Notes under the pieces: model-generated
What the model was told of the DNA's origin: nothing
Seen by the model: only the letters and a program-made list of their open reading frames with translations
Databases searched by the model: none
Assembly (NCBI RefSeq): GCF_022843985.1
Contig: NZ_JALHMP010000002.1
Coordinates: 62,001-126,000 of the forward strand
Reading direction: 5' to 3'
Source: Phreatobacter sp.
GTDB taxonomy: Bacteria > Pseudomonadota > Alphaproteobacteria > Rhizobiales > Phreatobacteraceae
DNA length: 64,000 bases
In this document: piece by piece, positions 25,822 through 35,686 of the stretch
How positions within the stretch are numbered: the stretch's first letter is position 1
Layout of the letters: each line of letters starts with the position of its first letter
Made by a program: the position numbers and the translations under genes

Positions 25822-27396
25822 ATGTCCATGAACAACCAGGGTCGTCCGACCTCCGCCGGCGAGACCGGAACCGCCGCAGCCCACCCGACCTTCACCGGCA
25901 ACAAGGCCCTGCAGATCGAGGAAGCGCTGATCTTCGAGATCGGCCGTCCCGAGGTCTCCGGCGTCGACATCCCCGCGCCCAAGAAGGTGAAGGCTCGCAT
26001 CGGCAAGCTTGCCCGCAACGAGGCCATCGGCCTGCCCGGGCTGACCGAGCCCGAGGTCATGCGCCACTATGTGCGCCTCAGCCAGAAGAACTACGGCATC
26101 GACACCGGGCTTTTCCCGCTCGGCTCCTGCACGATGAAGCACAATGCCCGCCTGAACGAGAAGATGGCGCGCCTGCCCGGCTTCGGCGACGTCCACCCGC
26201 TGCAGCCGGCCTCCACCGTGCAGGGGGCACTGAAGCTGATCGACACGCTCGCACACTATCTCAAGGAACTGACCGGCATGCCTGCCGTCGCCATGAGCCC
26301 GAAGGCGGGCGCCCATGGCGAGCTCTGCGGCATGATGGCAATCAAGGCGGCGCTGGAGGCCAAGGGCGAGGGGCACCGCAAGATCGTGCTGGTGCCGGAA
26401 TCCGCCCATGGCACCAACCCGGCCACCGCCGCCCTCATCGGCTTCGAGGTGCGCTCGGTGCCCGCCAATGCCGACGGCACGGTGCATGTCTCCGACGTCA
26501 AGGCCGCTCTCGGGCCGGACGTGGCGGCGATCATGCTGACCAACCCCAACACCTGCGGCATCTTCGAGAAGGAGATCGTCGAGATCGCCGCGGCGATCCA
26601 TAAGGCGGGGGCCTATTTCTACTGCGACGGTGCCAATTTCAACGCCATCGTCGGCAAGGCGCGGCCCGGTGATCTCGGCGTCGACGCCATGCACATCAAC
26701 CTGCACAAGACCTTCTCGACGCCCCATGGCGGCGGCGGGCCGGGCTCGGGCCCGGTGGTGCTCTCCGAGCGCCTCGCGGCCTTCGTGCCCTATCCCTTCA
26801 TCCGCGTCGGCAAGGGCTATGCCCTGGTCGAGGAGGGCGGCAAGCTCGACAAGGGCGAGCAGCCCTTCGGCCGCATGTCCGCCTTCCACGGCCAGATGGG
26901 CATGTTCGTGCGCGCCCTCGCCTATATGCTGAGCCATGGCGCCGACGGCATGCGGCTGGCGTCCGAGGACGCCGTCCTCAACGCCAACTATATCCGCGCC
27001 TCGCTCGCCGATCTCATGAGCCTGCCCTTCGGCAACCAGCCCTGCATGCACGAGGCGCTGTTCGACGACGACTGGCTGAAGAACACCGGCGTCTCGACCC
27101 TCGATTTCGCCAAGGCGATGATCGACGAGGGCTATCACCCGATGACCATGTATTTCCCGCTGGTCGTGCACGGTGCCATGCTCATCGAGCCGACGGAGAG
27201 CGAATCGAAAGCCTCGCTCGATCTCTTCATCGCCGCACTGCGCGACCTCGCATTTGCCGCCAAGCGCGGCGATGTCGACCGTTTCAAGGGCGCGCCCTAT
27301 CATGCGCCCCGCCGGCGCCTCGACGAGACGCGGGCGGCCCGCACGCCGATCCTGCGCTGGACCCCGCCCGAACCCTTCAAGGAGGCGGCGGAGTAA
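25822..27396 (+). CDS. gcvPB: Glycine dehydrogenase (decarboxylating) subunit 2
   Basis: A 524-residue PLP-carrying half of the split P protein. The PLP lysine is K296 in INLHKTFSTPHGGGGPG. Other marks are LGSCTMKHNARLNE, ESAHGTNPATA and PNTCGIFE. It acts with subunit 1, GcvH and GcvT to split glycine into CO2, ammonia and a C1 unit. It is the last gene of the cluster, with a strong hairpin 31 bases beyond the stop. Confidence 0.96.
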   Translation: MSMNNQGRPTSAGETGTAAAHPTFTGNKALQIEEALIFEIGRPEVSGVDIPAPKKVKARIGKLARNEAIGLPGLTEPEVMRHYVRLSQKNYGIDTGLFPLGSCTMKHNARLNEKMARLPGFGDVHPLQPASTVQGALKLIDTLAHYLKELTGMPAVAMSPKAGAHGELCGMMAIKAALEAKGEGHRKIVLVPESAHGTNPATAALIGFEVRSVPANADGTVHVSDVKAALGPDVAAIMLTNPNTCGIFEKEIVEIAAAIHKAGAYFYCDGANFNAIVGKARPGDLGVDAMHINLHKTFSTPHGGGGPGSGPVVLSERLAAFVPYPFIRVGKGYALVEEGGKLDKGEQPFGRMSAFHGQMGMFVRALAYMLSHGADGMRLASEDAVLNANYIRASLADLMSLPFGNQPCMHEALFDDDWLKNTGVSTLDFAKAMIDEGYHPMTMYFPLVVHGAMLIEPTESESKASLDLFIAALRDLAFAAKRGDVDRFKGAPYHAPRRRLDETRAARTPILRWTPPEPFKEAAE

Positions 27397-27427
27397 CCGC
27401 CGCACCCACGCCGCGCGACCATGCGGG

Positions 27428-27449
27428 ACGCCCGGCCCCGGCCGGGCGT
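27428..27449 (+). terminator. Terminator after gcvPB
   Basis: A perfect 10-base-pair stem, ACGCCCGGCC (27428-27437) and GGCCGGGCGT (27440-27449), with a tight CC loop and then CTTCCG. It lies 31 bases past the gcvPB stop and closes the cluster. Confidence 0.75.
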
Positions 27450-27617
27450 CTTCCGTTTCGGGCCGAACGCCTCAGACGCGGCGCTCTTGGCGGCCTTCCT
27501 CGACGATTTGGCGATGAAGGCCGGGAGCTCCTGTAGCAGTTGTGCGGTGATGACGCCCCGGTCGGTGACCATCGTCCTGTGCTGGCTGTCGAGCGGCGCG
27601 TCGGTTCCGCCGGGACG
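27450..27617 (-). other. Possible gene remnant downstream of the small exported protein
   Basis: Between the gcvPB terminator and the next gene a minus-strand frame reads DSQHRTMVTDRGVITAQLL and then QELPAFIAKSSRKAAKSAAS, which looks more protein-like than neighbouring frames. It has no good start or ribosome site and runs into the terminator hairpin. It may be a fragment of a lost gene, or nothing. Confidence 0.25.
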
Positions 27618-28004
27618 TCACCGCACGGGCAACGCGCGCTCGCAGCGCTGGTAGACGTGTGACATGCCCTCGAAGGTGATTTCGAGGCGCGTTTGGCTGA
27701 TCTGGCGGAAGCGCAGGCTGATCCGTTCGGAGAAGCTGCCGCCTTCGCCATAGCAGCGGCCGTTGGCGCTGAGCGCGTCGACCGGTCCCTGCCTGAGTCC
27801 ACTCAGATTGCATGATGCCGCGAAGAAGATGACTTCGAGCGGCTTCACCTCGACGCGACCGTTGTCGGTTTCCACGGTGCAGGACCGCGGATCATGGCCC
27901 CAGGTCCCGACCATATCTGAGTTGAGGGCAACGATGCGCGCTGCCGCCATCCCGGGATGGCAGGTGGCAAGGAGCAGTCCGCAGGCGGCGAGGAGGCGCA
28001 ACAT
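27618..28004 (-). CDS. Small exported cysteine-containing protein, unknown
   Basis: A 128-residue protein from MLRLLAACGLLLATC. The signal peptide ends near GMAAA (18-22). The mature part contains four cysteines (42, 65, 84, 121), enough for two disulfides, and a GTWGHDPRSC segment resembling small periplasmic proteins of Hyphomicrobiales. A longer frame upstream (to 28124) lacks a leader and is unlikely. It is transcribed towards gcvPB. Function unknown. Confidence 0.75.
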   Translation of the reverse strand: MLRLLAACGLLLATCHPGMAAARIVALNSDMVGTWGHDPRSCTVETDNGRVEVKPLEVIFFAASCNLSGLRQGPVDALSANGRCYGEGGSFSERISLRFRQISQTRLEITFEGMSHVYQRCERALPVR

Positions 28005-28444
28005 GGCAGGTCTCGGAGGGCTCTTGGCGAATGCGAGCAGTGTGGGGCGAACACCGCAGTCGGTTCCAACCAGCGCCGCTTGGCTGGAAGGAAAAGGACG
28101 ACGCGACACAACGCTGGCGCGCATCTTGACATAGCGAAATTCTTAGATCTTCGCCACTGCGGTCCCCATGTCGCGTGGCCGACGCCAGGCGTCGGAGAAA
28201 GATGTGCCGGAAGGCCTCGCGGCTCAGCTCTCCGGCCCATAGGCCCGCTCCGCGCTTGCCTTTCCGCCCGCCTTCCCCTTAAGACACGGCCATGCGCATC
28301 GTCGCCCGTTCCGCCTCGCGAATTACCGGCCCGGCCTCCTGAAGGCCGCGCGGCCGACTCGCGCGCGTTCGGAGGTCCGGGGTCTGAGTTCTCACCCGAT
28401 CCGATACCTGCGGCCCGCTGCCGCCATTCCCGGCCGATCATCCC
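28005..28444. other. Gap upstream of ileS
   Basis: About 440 bases between divergent genes. A TTGACA at 28127-28132 in a locally AT-rich patch could be a -35 box, but no good -10 follows at the right distance. A 16-codon frame (28292-28342) has no clear ribosome site. No T-box or other known leader is visible, and ribF, often found before ileS in this class, is absent. Confidence 0.45.
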
Positions 28445-31441
28445 ATGTCCGACACGTCCAAGACCTCCGCCGAAGCCGCGTCCGATGCCTTCGACTACTC
28501 CAAGACCCTGCTGCTGCCGGAGACGCCGTTTCCAATGCGCGCCGGCCTGCCGGAGAAGGAGCCGCAGATCCTCAAGGCCTGGGAGGAGATGGACCTCTAT
28601 GGCCGCCTGCGCCGCGCCGCCCGCGGCCGCGACCGCTTCGTGCTCCATGATGGCCCGCCCTATGCCAACGGCCATCTCCACATCGGTCACGCCCTCAACA
28701 AGATCCTCAAGGACATGGTGACGAAGTCGCAGCAGATGCTCGGCTTCGACAGCGACTACGTGCCCGGCTGGGACTGCCACGGACTGCCGATCGAATGGAA
28801 GATCGAGGAGGAATACCGGGCCAAGGGCAAGAACAAGGACGAGGTGCCGGTCGTCGAGTTCCGTCAGGAATGCCGCGCCTTCGCCACCCACTGGCTCACC
28901 ATCCAGCGCGAGGAGTTCAAGCGCCTCGGCGTCGTCGGCGACTGGGCCAATCCCTACCAGACCATGACATTCCATGCCGAGGCGCAGATTGCCGCGGAGA
29001 TCCTGAAGTTCGCCGAATCCGGCCAGCTCTATCGCGGCTCGAAGCCGGTCATGTGGTCGGTGGTGGAGAAGACCGCCCTGGCCGAGGCCGAGGTCGAGTA
29101 TCATGACTACCAGAGCGACATGATCTGGGCGGCGTTCCCGGTGCGTGCGCTATCCCTCCCGGCTCCCGACCAGGCCGCGCGCGACAGGCTTGCCCTTCTC
29201 CGGAACTCGGCGGTCGTCATCTGGACGACGACGCCCTGGACCATCCCCGGCAACCGGGCGATCTCCTATTCCAGCCGCATCGCCTATGGACTCTACCGCG
29301 TCATGGCGGCACCGGCTGATAACTGGGCGCGTGTCGGCAACACCTACCTTCTCGCGAGGTCGCTGGCCGAGAGCGTGTTCAAGCAGGCCAAGGTCGAGGG
29401 TTTCGAACTCGTGGCGGAGGTCTCCTCTGCTGAACTCGCCGGCATCACCTGTGCCCATCCCCTCGCCAATCTCGGCTACGGCTTTGACGTGCCGATGCTT
29501 GACGGCGACCATGTGACCGACGACGCCGGCACCGGCTTCGTCCACACCGCGCCCGGCCACGGCCGCGAGGACTTCGACATCTGGATGGCGAACGGCCGCG
29601 TCCTCGCCGAGCGCGGCATCGAGACCCGCATCCCCTATACGGTCGATGGCGACGGTCGCTTCACTGTGGAAGCGCCAGCCTTCGAGGGCCGCCAGGTCAT
29701 CACTGACAAGGGCGACAAAGGTGACGCAAACCCGGCCGTGATCGAGGCCCTCTCCGCCGCCGGCAACCTCGTCGCCCGCGGTCGCCTCAAGCACCAGTAT
29801 CCCCATTCCTGGCGCTCCAAGAAGCCGGTCATCTTCCGCAACACGCCCCAGTGGTTCATCGCCATGGACAAGCCTTACGCGGATGGCACGACCTTGCGCC
29901 AGCGCGCGCTGAAGGCCATCGGCGAGACGCAGTGGGTGCCGGAATCGGGCGAGAACCGCATCCGCGGCATGATCGAGAACCGGCCCGACTGGGTCGTCTC
30001 CCGCCAGCGGGCCTGGGGCGTGCCCATCGCCGTCTTCGTCCATCGCGAGACCGGCGACGTGCTGAAGGACGAGGCGGTCAACCTGCGCATCGCCGAGGCC
30101 TTCCGCCAGGAGGGCGCCGACGCCTGGTTCAAGCAGGGCGCAAAAGAGCGCTTCCTCGGCCCTGATCATTCCGCCGACGATTACGACAAGGTCGATGACG
30201 TCCTCGACGTCTGGTTCGATTCCGGCTCGACCCATGCCTTCACCCTGGAAAGCCCGCAGGACTTCCCGAATTTCGAGGGCCTGAAGCGCAAGGTGGACGG
30301 CGGCGCCGACACCGTGATGTATCTCGAAGGCTCCGACCAGCATCGCGGCTGGTTCCACTCCTCGCTGCTGGAAAGCTGCGGCACCCGTGGCCGGGCGCCC
30401 TATGACGTGGTCCTGACCCACGGCTTCGTCCTCGACGGCGAGGGCCGCAAGATGTCGAAGTCGCTCGGCAACACCGTCGCCCCGCAGGACGTCATCAAGC
30501 AGTCGGGCGCCGACATCCTGCGCCTGTGGGTGGCCGCCTCCGACTATTCCGACGATCTCAGGATCGGCAAGGAGATCCTGCAGACGACCTCCGACGCCTA
30601 CCGCAAGCTGCGCAACACCATCCGCTGGATGCTGGGCGCGCTCGCTCATCACGACGGAACGCCGTTGCCGGCCATGGCGGCCCTGCCGGAACTGGAGCGC
30701 CTCATGCTCCACCGGCTTGCCGAACTGTCGCCGCAGATCCACGAGGCCTATCGCAACTACGACTACAAGAAGGTCTTCGCGCTGCTGACGCAGTTCATGA
30801 ATGTCGATCTCTCGGCCTTCTATTTCGACATCCGCAAGGACCGGCTCTATTGCGATCCGCTGTCGTCGACGGAGCGCAAGGCGACGCTGGCGGTCATCGA
30901 GGAGCTTTTCCGGGCGGTCGCGACCTGGCTCGCACCGATCCTCTCCTTCACGGCCGAGGAGGCCTGGTGGGATCGCTACGGCCGCGACGGGTCGGTGCAC
31001 CTCGCCGGCTTCTACGCGGCCGACGGCGGCTGGACAGACAATGCGCTGGACGCGAAGTGGGAGAAGATCCGCAGGGTTCGCCGCGTCGTCACCGGCGCGC
31101 TGGAACTGGAGCGGGCCGGCAAGCGTCTCGGCTCTTCGCTGGAGGCGGCCCCGACCGTCTATGTGGCCGACCCCGACCTCATGGTGGCCCTCGACGGCCT
31201 CGACCTTGCTGAAGTGGCGATCACCTCGGCCGCCCGGATCGTCGCCGGGGAGGGGCCGGCCGACGCCTTCCGCGCCGACGACACCAAGGGTGTCGCGGTG
31301 GTCCCTGCCAAGGCCGAAGGCGTCAAATGCGCCCGCTCGTGGAAATATTTCGATCCCGCGGTCGCTGCGCGCGACTTCCCGGACATCACCCCCCGCGATG
31401 CGGCGGCGATGCGCGAGTGGCAGCAGCGTCACGTCATGTGA
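28445..31441 (+). CDS. ileS: Isoleucine--tRNA ligase
   Basis: A 998-residue class I synthetase. The HIGH motif is in [15 protein letters not shown] (about 72-86) and KMSKS at about 669-673 in [22 protein letters not shown] and the CP1 editing domain ([25 protein letters not shown]) are present. The C-terminus has a single cysteine ([10 protein letters not shown]) and lacks the CxxC zinc pair of enterobacterial IleS. lspA, a frequent downstream neighbour in this class, is not here. Confidence 0.97.
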   Translation: MSDTSKTSAEAASDAFDYSKTLLLPETPFPMRAGLPEKEPQILKAWEEMDLYGRLRRAARGRDRFVLHDGPPYANGHLHIGHALNKILKDMVTKSQQMLGFDSDYVPGWDCHGLPIEWKIEEEYRAKGKNKDEVPVVEFRQECRAFATHWLTIQREEFKRLGVVGDWANPYQTMTFHAEAQIAAEILKFAESGQLYRGSKPVMWSVVEKTALAEAEVEYHDYQSDMIWAAFPVRALSLPAPDQAARDRLALLRNSAVVIWTTTPWTIPGNRAISYSSRIAYGLYRVMAAPADNWARVGNTYLLARSLAESVFKQAKVEGFELVAEVSSAELAGITCAHPLANLGYGFDVPMLDGDHVTDDAGTGFVHTAPGHGREDFDIWMANGRVLAERGIETRIPYTVDGDGRFTVEAPAFEGRQVITDKGDKGDANPAVIEALSAAGNLVARGRLKHQYPHSWRSKKPVIFRNTPQWFIAMDKPYADGTTLRQRALKAIGETQWVPESGENRIRGMIENRPDWVVSRQRAWGVPIAVFVHRETGDVLKDEAVNLRIAEAFRQEGADAWFKQGAKERFLGPDHSADDYDKVDDVLDVWFDSGSTHAFTLESPQDFPNFEGLKRKVDGGADTVMYLEGSDQHRGWFHSSLLESCGTRGRAPYDVVLTHGFVLDGEGRKMSKSLGNTVAPQDVIKQSGADILRLWVAASDYSDDLRIGKEILQTTSDAYRKLRNTIRWMLGALAHHDGTPLPAMAALPELERLMLHRLAELSPQIHEAYRNYDYKKVFALLTQFMNVDLSAFYFDIRKDRLYCDPLSSTERKATLAVIEELFRAVATWLAPILSFTAEEAWWDRYGRDGSVHLAGFYAADGGWTDNALDAKWEKIRRVRRVVTGALELERAGKRLGSSLEAAPTVYVADPDLMVALDGLDLAEVAITSAARIVAGEGPADAFRADDTKGVAVVPAKAEGVKCARSWKYFDPAVAARDFPDITPRDAAAMREWQQRHVM

Positions 31442-31480
31442 CGACGGGCGGGCGGAGGATGAACGTCCTCAAGCCCGCAC

Positions 31481-31503
31481 CACTCCGCAGGTGCGACGGA
31501 GTG
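31481..31503 (+). terminator. Possible ileS terminator hairpin
   Basis: CACTCCG (31481-31487) and CGGAGTG (31497-31503) pair around a 9-base loop, 40 bases past the ileS stop. There is no U-run, so the assignment is tentative. Confidence 0.35.
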
Positions 31504-31582
31504 CGCGCCGCCATTCCTGAGATGATGCGGAACGCAGGCGGCCGAGACGCTGGATCCTGCCACCTTAAGTCATTACAGAAAC

Positions 31583-31611
31583 CTTGCATACAACCCTAAG
31601 TAGAAATAAAT
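31583..31611 (+). promoter_or_regulatory. Possible promoter for the small cysteine-rich gene
   Basis: In an unusually AT-rich patch, TTGCAT is followed after 17 bases by TAAATC. It lies about 85 bases before the start of the small gene at 31695. The match to the sigma-70 consensus is moderate. Confidence 0.3.
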
Positions 31612-31694
31612 CAGAGATCCCTCTATGGATGCAGGGCCGCACGTTGCCGGCCCAAGGCCGTCACGCATTGCGGTCAACCCTAGGGAGTGACGAG

Positions 31695-32054
31695 ATGGCG
31701 ACGTTTCACGAGTTCGACGAGAAGGCGATCACTTCGGTCCTCGAGGCTGCACGGAGCCTCTACGACCAGAAGATACTCGACGAAAGGGTCCGCATCATCA
31801 ATCCGATCGATGACGGCCATATCCGCATTGCAGCGCAGTGCATCAGCGTGACGGTCGACAACGGCAGGATCTGCCTCAACTTGCCTCTCGGTATCGGCAA
31901 GTTCTGTCTGCCGATCCCCTCGATCATTCCGAACGGCACCGCCGCTCAAGCCTGTCTCGATATCTGCACGACCTGGGGGATTCCGACGGGCGTGCGGGTG
32001 ACGGTGAGCGTCGCCGGCAAGGTCATCGTCGAGAAGACCTTCCTCAAGTGCTGA
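31695..32054 (+). CDS. Small six-cysteine protein, unknown
   Basis: A 119-residue protein from MATFHEFDEK with GGGAG 7 bases upstream. It has a helical N-terminus (about 1-32), then a beta-rich part with cysteines at 49, 60, 71, 87, 91 and 119. There is no signal peptide or membrane span. The C-terminal part (VRVTVSVAGKVIVEKTFLKC) alternates hydrophobic residues as in a beta sheet. I do not recognise a family. A terminator follows, so it is probably a single-gene unit. Confidence 0.75.
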   Translation: MATFHEFDEKAITSVLEAARSLYDQKILDERVRIINPIDDGHIRIAAQCISVTVDNGRICLNLPLGIGKFCLPIPSIIPNGTAAQACLDICTTWGIPTGVRVTVSVAGKVIVEKTFLKC

Positions 32055-32101
32055 TGGGCACTGCAAGCGGTCGAGCGCTTGCGGCGAGATCCTGCAAGGG
32101 G

Positions 32102-32121
32102 ACCCGGGACGCATCCCGGGT
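32102..32121 (+). terminator. Terminator after the small cysteine-rich gene
   Basis: ACCCGGGA (32102-32109) and TCCCGGGT (32114-32121) form a perfect 8-base-pair stem with a CGCA loop followed by TTCCC, 48 bases past the stop codon. Confidence 0.6.
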
Positions 32122-32229
32122 TCCCGCCGCGCGACCGCCACGCGGTCGGCGCAGGTCGGGGCTAAGCCCGATCCCCAAAGAACAGCCGCCATGCGAGAAT
32201 AAGGAATCACCGGATAGGGGAGGCGCCCC

Positions 32230-32520
32230 ATGGCCCACAGTGCGAATTCCGTCGCGGAACAGCCACCGCAGCGGGCAGGCGCTACGACCCGTTACGCCGT
32301 CGTTCCCTTCGTGCAGCAGGGCTCACGGATGGTGGCGGAAGACGTTCACTACCTCGACACCTATCAGCAGGCGCATGCCGTGGCGAAATTCGTTTCGACG
32401 CGGCGGCCAAGCGTCCTGGTCCTGTCGGTATCGCCTGGGCGCGATGGCGAGGATCCGGACATCATCGTCCTCGAACAGATCGGCGCCGGTCTGGCGATCG
32501 CTACCGCTACGCTCCACTAG
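32230..32520 (+). CDS. Small hypothetical protein
   Basis: A 96-residue protein with GGGGAGGCGCCCC before the ATG. The first 20 residues are polar; the rest has alternating strands and helices (TRYAVVPFVQQGSR, AHAVAKFVSTRRPSVLVLSV). No motif, signal peptide or span is visible. It lies between the cysteine-rich gene and the cold-shock gene, which points the other way. Unknown, but codon use and the ribosome site support a real gene. Confidence 0.6.
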   Translation: MAHSANSVAEQPPQRAGATTRYAVVPFVQQGSRMVAEDVHYLDTYQQAHAVAKFVSTRRPSVLVLSVSPGRDGEDPDIIVLEQIGAGLAIATATLH

Positions 32521-32625
32521 GAGGCAGCCGGACAAGCATGAAGGTTGCGCGGCGCCGCGCACGGCACCACGATTGACGTCCAAGCGGCTGGGCCTCGCGG
32601 CCAGCCCTTCGCCGGGCGGCGAATG

Positions 32626-32835
32626 TCAGGCGAGCTTCAGCTGGTCGGCCGACTGCTTGCCGGTGCGGCGGTCGGTGGCCAGTTCGTACGACACCTGCTC
32701 GCCCTCACGCAGGTCGTTCAGACCGGCGCGCTGGACGGCGGAGATGTGGACGAAAATGTCCTTGCCACCGTCGGACGGCTGGATGAAGCCGTAGCCCTTC
32801 TGGGGGTTAAACCACTTAACGGTCCCGGTCGCCAT
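32626..32835 (-). CDS. Cold-shock protein, CspA family
   Basis: A 69-residue single-domain nucleic-acid chaperone with RNP1 (KGYGFIQP, 13-20) and RNP2 (DIFVHIS, 26-32) motifs, starting [12 protein letters not shown]. It lies 36 bases downstream of the RhlE-type helicase gene on the same strand, so both are likely made from one transcript. Together they would unfold RNA in the cold. Close paralogues usually exist, so the exact Csp number is not given. Confidence 0.95.
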   Translation of the reverse strand: MATGTVKWFNPQKGYGFIQPSDGGKDIFVHISAVQRAGLNDLREGEQVSYELATDRRTGKQSADQLKLA

Positions 32836-32871
32836 GGAATGCTCCTCGATGTTTGGCGGTTGAGGGATTTG

Positions 32872-34140
32872 TCAGGCAGCCCTTCGCCGGGGCTGCGGAC
32901 GCCTGGCAGGCGCCGACGGCGGGCGGGTGTCGCCACGGGCCGAGGCCTGGATGGGGGACCCGACGACGGCAAGGCGCACGCGGGTCAGTTTCTCGATGGC
33001 GGCCAGATGGCCACGCTCGCTCGGATCGCAGAAGGCGAGGGCGATGCCCGTCCGCCCGGCCCGGCCGGTGCGGCCGATGCGGTGAACATAGCTCTCCGGC
33101 TCGTTCGGCAGGTCGAAATTGATGACATGGGTGACCTCGGCCACGTCGATGCCGCGGGCGAAGAGGTCGGTCGCCACCAGAATGCGGCACTCACCGGTCT
33201 TGAAGGCAGCCAGCGCCCGCTGGCGGGCATTCTGGCTCTTGTTGCCGTGGATGGCGTCGGCCGAGAAGCCCGACTTCTCCAATTGGCCGGCGAGGCGATT
33301 GGCGCCGTGCTTGGTCCGCGTGAACACCACGACTCGGGCGAGCGCCGGGTCGGTTAGGAGCTTCTCGAGAAGGTTGCGCTTGTCGGAGGTGCCGACATGG
33401 TAGACGTGCTGTTCGATGGCCTCGACCGTCACGGTCTCGGGCGTCACCTCGACGCGCATCGGCTCCCAGAGCATGTCGCGGGCGAGCTTGGCGACCTCCG
33501 CCGGCATGGTCGCCGAGAACAGCATGGACTGGCGCTGGTCGGGCAGCTTGGCGATGATCTTCTTCACGTCGCGGATGAAGCCCATATCGAGCATGCGGTC
33601 CGCCTCGTCGAGAACGAGATGGGTCACCGTGTCGAGCCGGACGAGGCCCTGGTTCATCAGGTCGATGAGGCGGCCGGGGGTGGCGACGAGAATGTCGATG
33701 CCGCGGGCGAGGGCATCGACCTGCGGCTTCTGCCCGACGCCGCCGAAGATCACCGCATGGCGCAGCTTCAGGTTCTTCGACATGCGCGTGACGCTCTCGA
33801 AGATCTGCAGCGCGAGTTCGCGCGTCGGGGCGAGCACCAGTGCGCGTACACCCTTGGCCGGCGGGCGGACGAGGTCCTCCGCCAGGTGCTGGAGGATCGG
33901 CAGCGCGAAGGCCGCGGTCTTGCCGGTCCCGGTCTGGGCGATGCCGATCAGGTCGTGATCGTCCAGAAGATGCGGGATCGCCTTGGCCTGGATCGGCGTG
34001 GGGGTGGCGTAGCCTGCATCATGGAGGGAACGCAGAAGAGGCTCGGCAAGGCCGAGGTCCGAAAAGGTTCGATTGTTCAAGAAAAAAAGTCTCTCAAGGC
34101 TACCGGAAACGCGCTTTCGCGTCCTCCAGTTCAAAGTCAC
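32872..34140 (-). CDS. rhlE: DEAD-box RNA helicase, RhlE type
   Basis: A 422-residue helicase with the motif series FSDLGL (Q motif), [11 protein letters not shown] (I), PTRELALQI (Ia), [12 protein letters not shown] (II, DEAD), FSATMP (III) and [10 protein letters not shown] (VI). A short basic tail ([13 protein letters not shown]) ends the protein. The first ATG adds 20 unusual residues; a TTG at 34080 ([10 protein letters not shown]) is the more natural family start. A low-GC leader lies upstream and a csp gene follows, as expected of a cold-response unit. Confidence 0.92.
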   Translation of the reverse strand: MTLNWRTRKRVSGSLERLFFLNNRTFSDLGLAEPLLRSLHDAGYATPTPIQAKAIPHLLDDHDLIGIAQTGTGKTAAFALPILQHLAEDLVRPPAKGVRALVLAPTRELALQIFESVTRMSKNLKLRHAVIFGGVGQKPQVDALARGIDILVATPGRLIDLMNQGLVRLDTVTHLVLDEADRMLDMGFIRDVKKIIAKLPDQRQSMLFSATMPAEVAKLARDMLWEPMRVEVTPETVTVEAIEQHVYHVGTSDKRNLLEKLLTDPALARVVVFTRTKHGANRLAGQLEKSGFSADAIHGNKSQNARQRALAAFKTGECRILVATDLFARGIDVAEVTHVINFDLPNEPESYVHRIGRTGRAGRTGIALAFCDPSERGHLAAIEKLTRVRLAVVGSPIQASARGDTRPPSAPARRPQPRRRAA

Positions 34141-34408
34141 GAACCGCGCGCCGGGCGGCCCAGACGAATTTGTCGCACCGGATCTCCGGTTGTCGACGCC
34201 TGGTTACTCACAAAGGCGGCGCAGCGCAGTCACGACGATGGTGATCGGGAAGATGGGCGAAGTTTCCGCACCCGTCAAGCCCGTCAGTGAAAAATAGGTC
34301 TATCGGATGGTCAATAGTACGAAGACTTGCGGAAAATTCGCTTCAAAAACTCTGAATTGAGAAAAAGTATCCCAATGTGTCAGCCGGGCGTCCGTCAGTT
34401 GGTGGAGC
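34141..34408 (-). promoter_or_regulatory. AT-rich leader/promoter region of rhlE-csp
   Basis: Around 34250-34375 the GC content drops well below the surroundings. Minus-strand TTGACC and TTGAAG hexamers are present, but no single well-spaced -10 stands out. A long untranslated leader, common for cold-shock genes, is plausible. No coding frame fits. Confidence 0.4.
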
Positions 34409-35530
34409 TCACCATGGATCGGGCGACAATTTGCCGCCACGCTGGTCGCTCGCGGCGAAGGCGGTCGTCAGCCCGACCACGCGGCGCGCCGAGGCCTCCC
34501 AGTCGGCAATGCGAATGAAATTGTCGAAGAACCAGTTGAAGGCGAACTGGGTCTGCACGAAGGCGGCGGCGATCTGCATCATCGACCCCAGCGACATGCT
34601 GCTGCTGAGATAGAGTGGCGCGCAGGCAAGCAGCGGCACCGCCGGCATCAGCGTGACATTGGCGTTGATCAGGATCGTCAGCTTGGCGAGCAGCGCAGCG
34701 ATCACGTACCACGTCGTGACCACCCCTTGCATCAGTCCGACCAGGAGCCTCTGCTTGGGGGCTTCCTCTGCAGCCCGGACGATGGCCGGTGCGTCCTCGC
34801 GTATCCCGACCATGGAGGCGCGCAGGGCCGCCTCGGCGGCATTCTTGCGCTCGATGGCGTGGATCAGCGGTCGGCCGAGAACGGCGATCATGCCTGAGGA
34901 GAGGACCGCATAGGCGACGGCCACCCAGACCATGAAACCGGGAATGACGATCCCTCCGGCGATGGGCAGGGAGATCGACCCGCCGACGGTCCACAGGATG
35001 ACGATGAAAGCCGTCGCCGACAGCAGCGAATTGGCCAGACCGACGGCGAATTCGACGAGCGGCTCGACCGCCACCTGGACGTCCTGGGCGATCCGGAATT
35101 CGGGCGCATCGATCTGCGGGGCCACCTTGGCCAGGTGGGCGAAGCGTTCCCGGCGCAGCCATTTGCGGATCAATTTGTCCGACAACCAGCCGCGCCAGGC
35201 GATCTGCAACCGCATGCGCAGCCAGACGATGAGGGCGGCGACGATCGCCGCGGAAAGGGCGAGCACAGCGAGTTGGCTGATCCCCGCGATCAGGCGATCG
35301 GCATGGCGCTGTTCGAGGGCGTTGAAGAAGGAGGCATGCCAGCGGGTGATCAGGACCTGCACGACGACATTGACGATCACCAGTCCCAGGAGCCCCGCGC
35401 ACAGGCTCCAGGCCAGAAGGGCCGTCCTGCCGCGCCAGAAGCCGCGGGCGAGCGGAAAGAAGGCCAGCGGGTTGATGGCGGGGGGCGTGGCTGGCGGCCC
35501 AGGCTCGTCCGTCTTGAGGGCGCCATTCAT
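34409..35530 (-). CDS. ABC-transporter membrane half (ABC_membrane_2 / SbmA-BacA-like) without ATPase domain
   Basis: A 373-residue membrane protein with about six spans. RWHASFFNALEQRHAD, WRGWLSDKLIRKWL, and the closing FIRIADWEASARRVVGLTTA match the transmembrane half of YddA/ExsE-type exporters, which is normally joined at that point to an ATP-binding domain. Here the frame stops 16 residues later and no Walker A is found downstream. It is either a natural NBD-free form working like SbmA/BacA (proton-driven peptide uptake) or a truncated exporter. Start MNGALKTDEPG fits. Confidence 0.75.
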   Translation of the reverse strand: MNGALKTDEPGPPATPPAINPLAFFPLARGFWRGRTALLAWSLCAGLLGLVIVNVVVQVLITRWHASFFNALEQRHADRLIAGISQLAVLALSAAIVAALIVWLRMRLQIAWRGWLSDKLIRKWLRRERFAHLAKVAPQIDAPEFRIAQDVQVAVEPLVEFAVGLANSLLSATAFIVILWTVGGSISLPIAGGIVIPGFMVWVAVAYAVLSSGMIAVLGRPLIHAIERKNAAEAALRASMVGIREDAPAIVRAAEEAPKQRLLVGLMQGVVTTWYVIAALLAKLTILINANVTLMPAVPLLACAPLYLSSSMSLGSMMQIAAAFVQTQFAFNWFFDNFIRIADWEASARRVVGLTTAFAASDQRGGKLSPDPW

Positions 35531-35686
35531 GGCGCCACTCTAGGCGGGAATGCGGGAGATGCCATGCGGCGATCTCCCGCATGGCATCGCTGCTGCGATC
35601 CGGGCGGAGATTGCGGCCATCGGCCGGGGCCACTAGTGATACGTGCCCAGGCGCCGCCCGCCGGCGCTTCCGTGAGGAGGCCAAAC

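Noticed and set aside
28292-28342. 16-codon frame before ileS, considered as a leader peptide
   Set aside because: No ribosome site, no isoleucine run, and no attenuator stem follows.
29150-31432. 760-codon minus-strand frame
   Set aside because: It mirrors ileS, which has HIGH and KMSKS motifs and full length; antisense openness is a GC-rich artefact.
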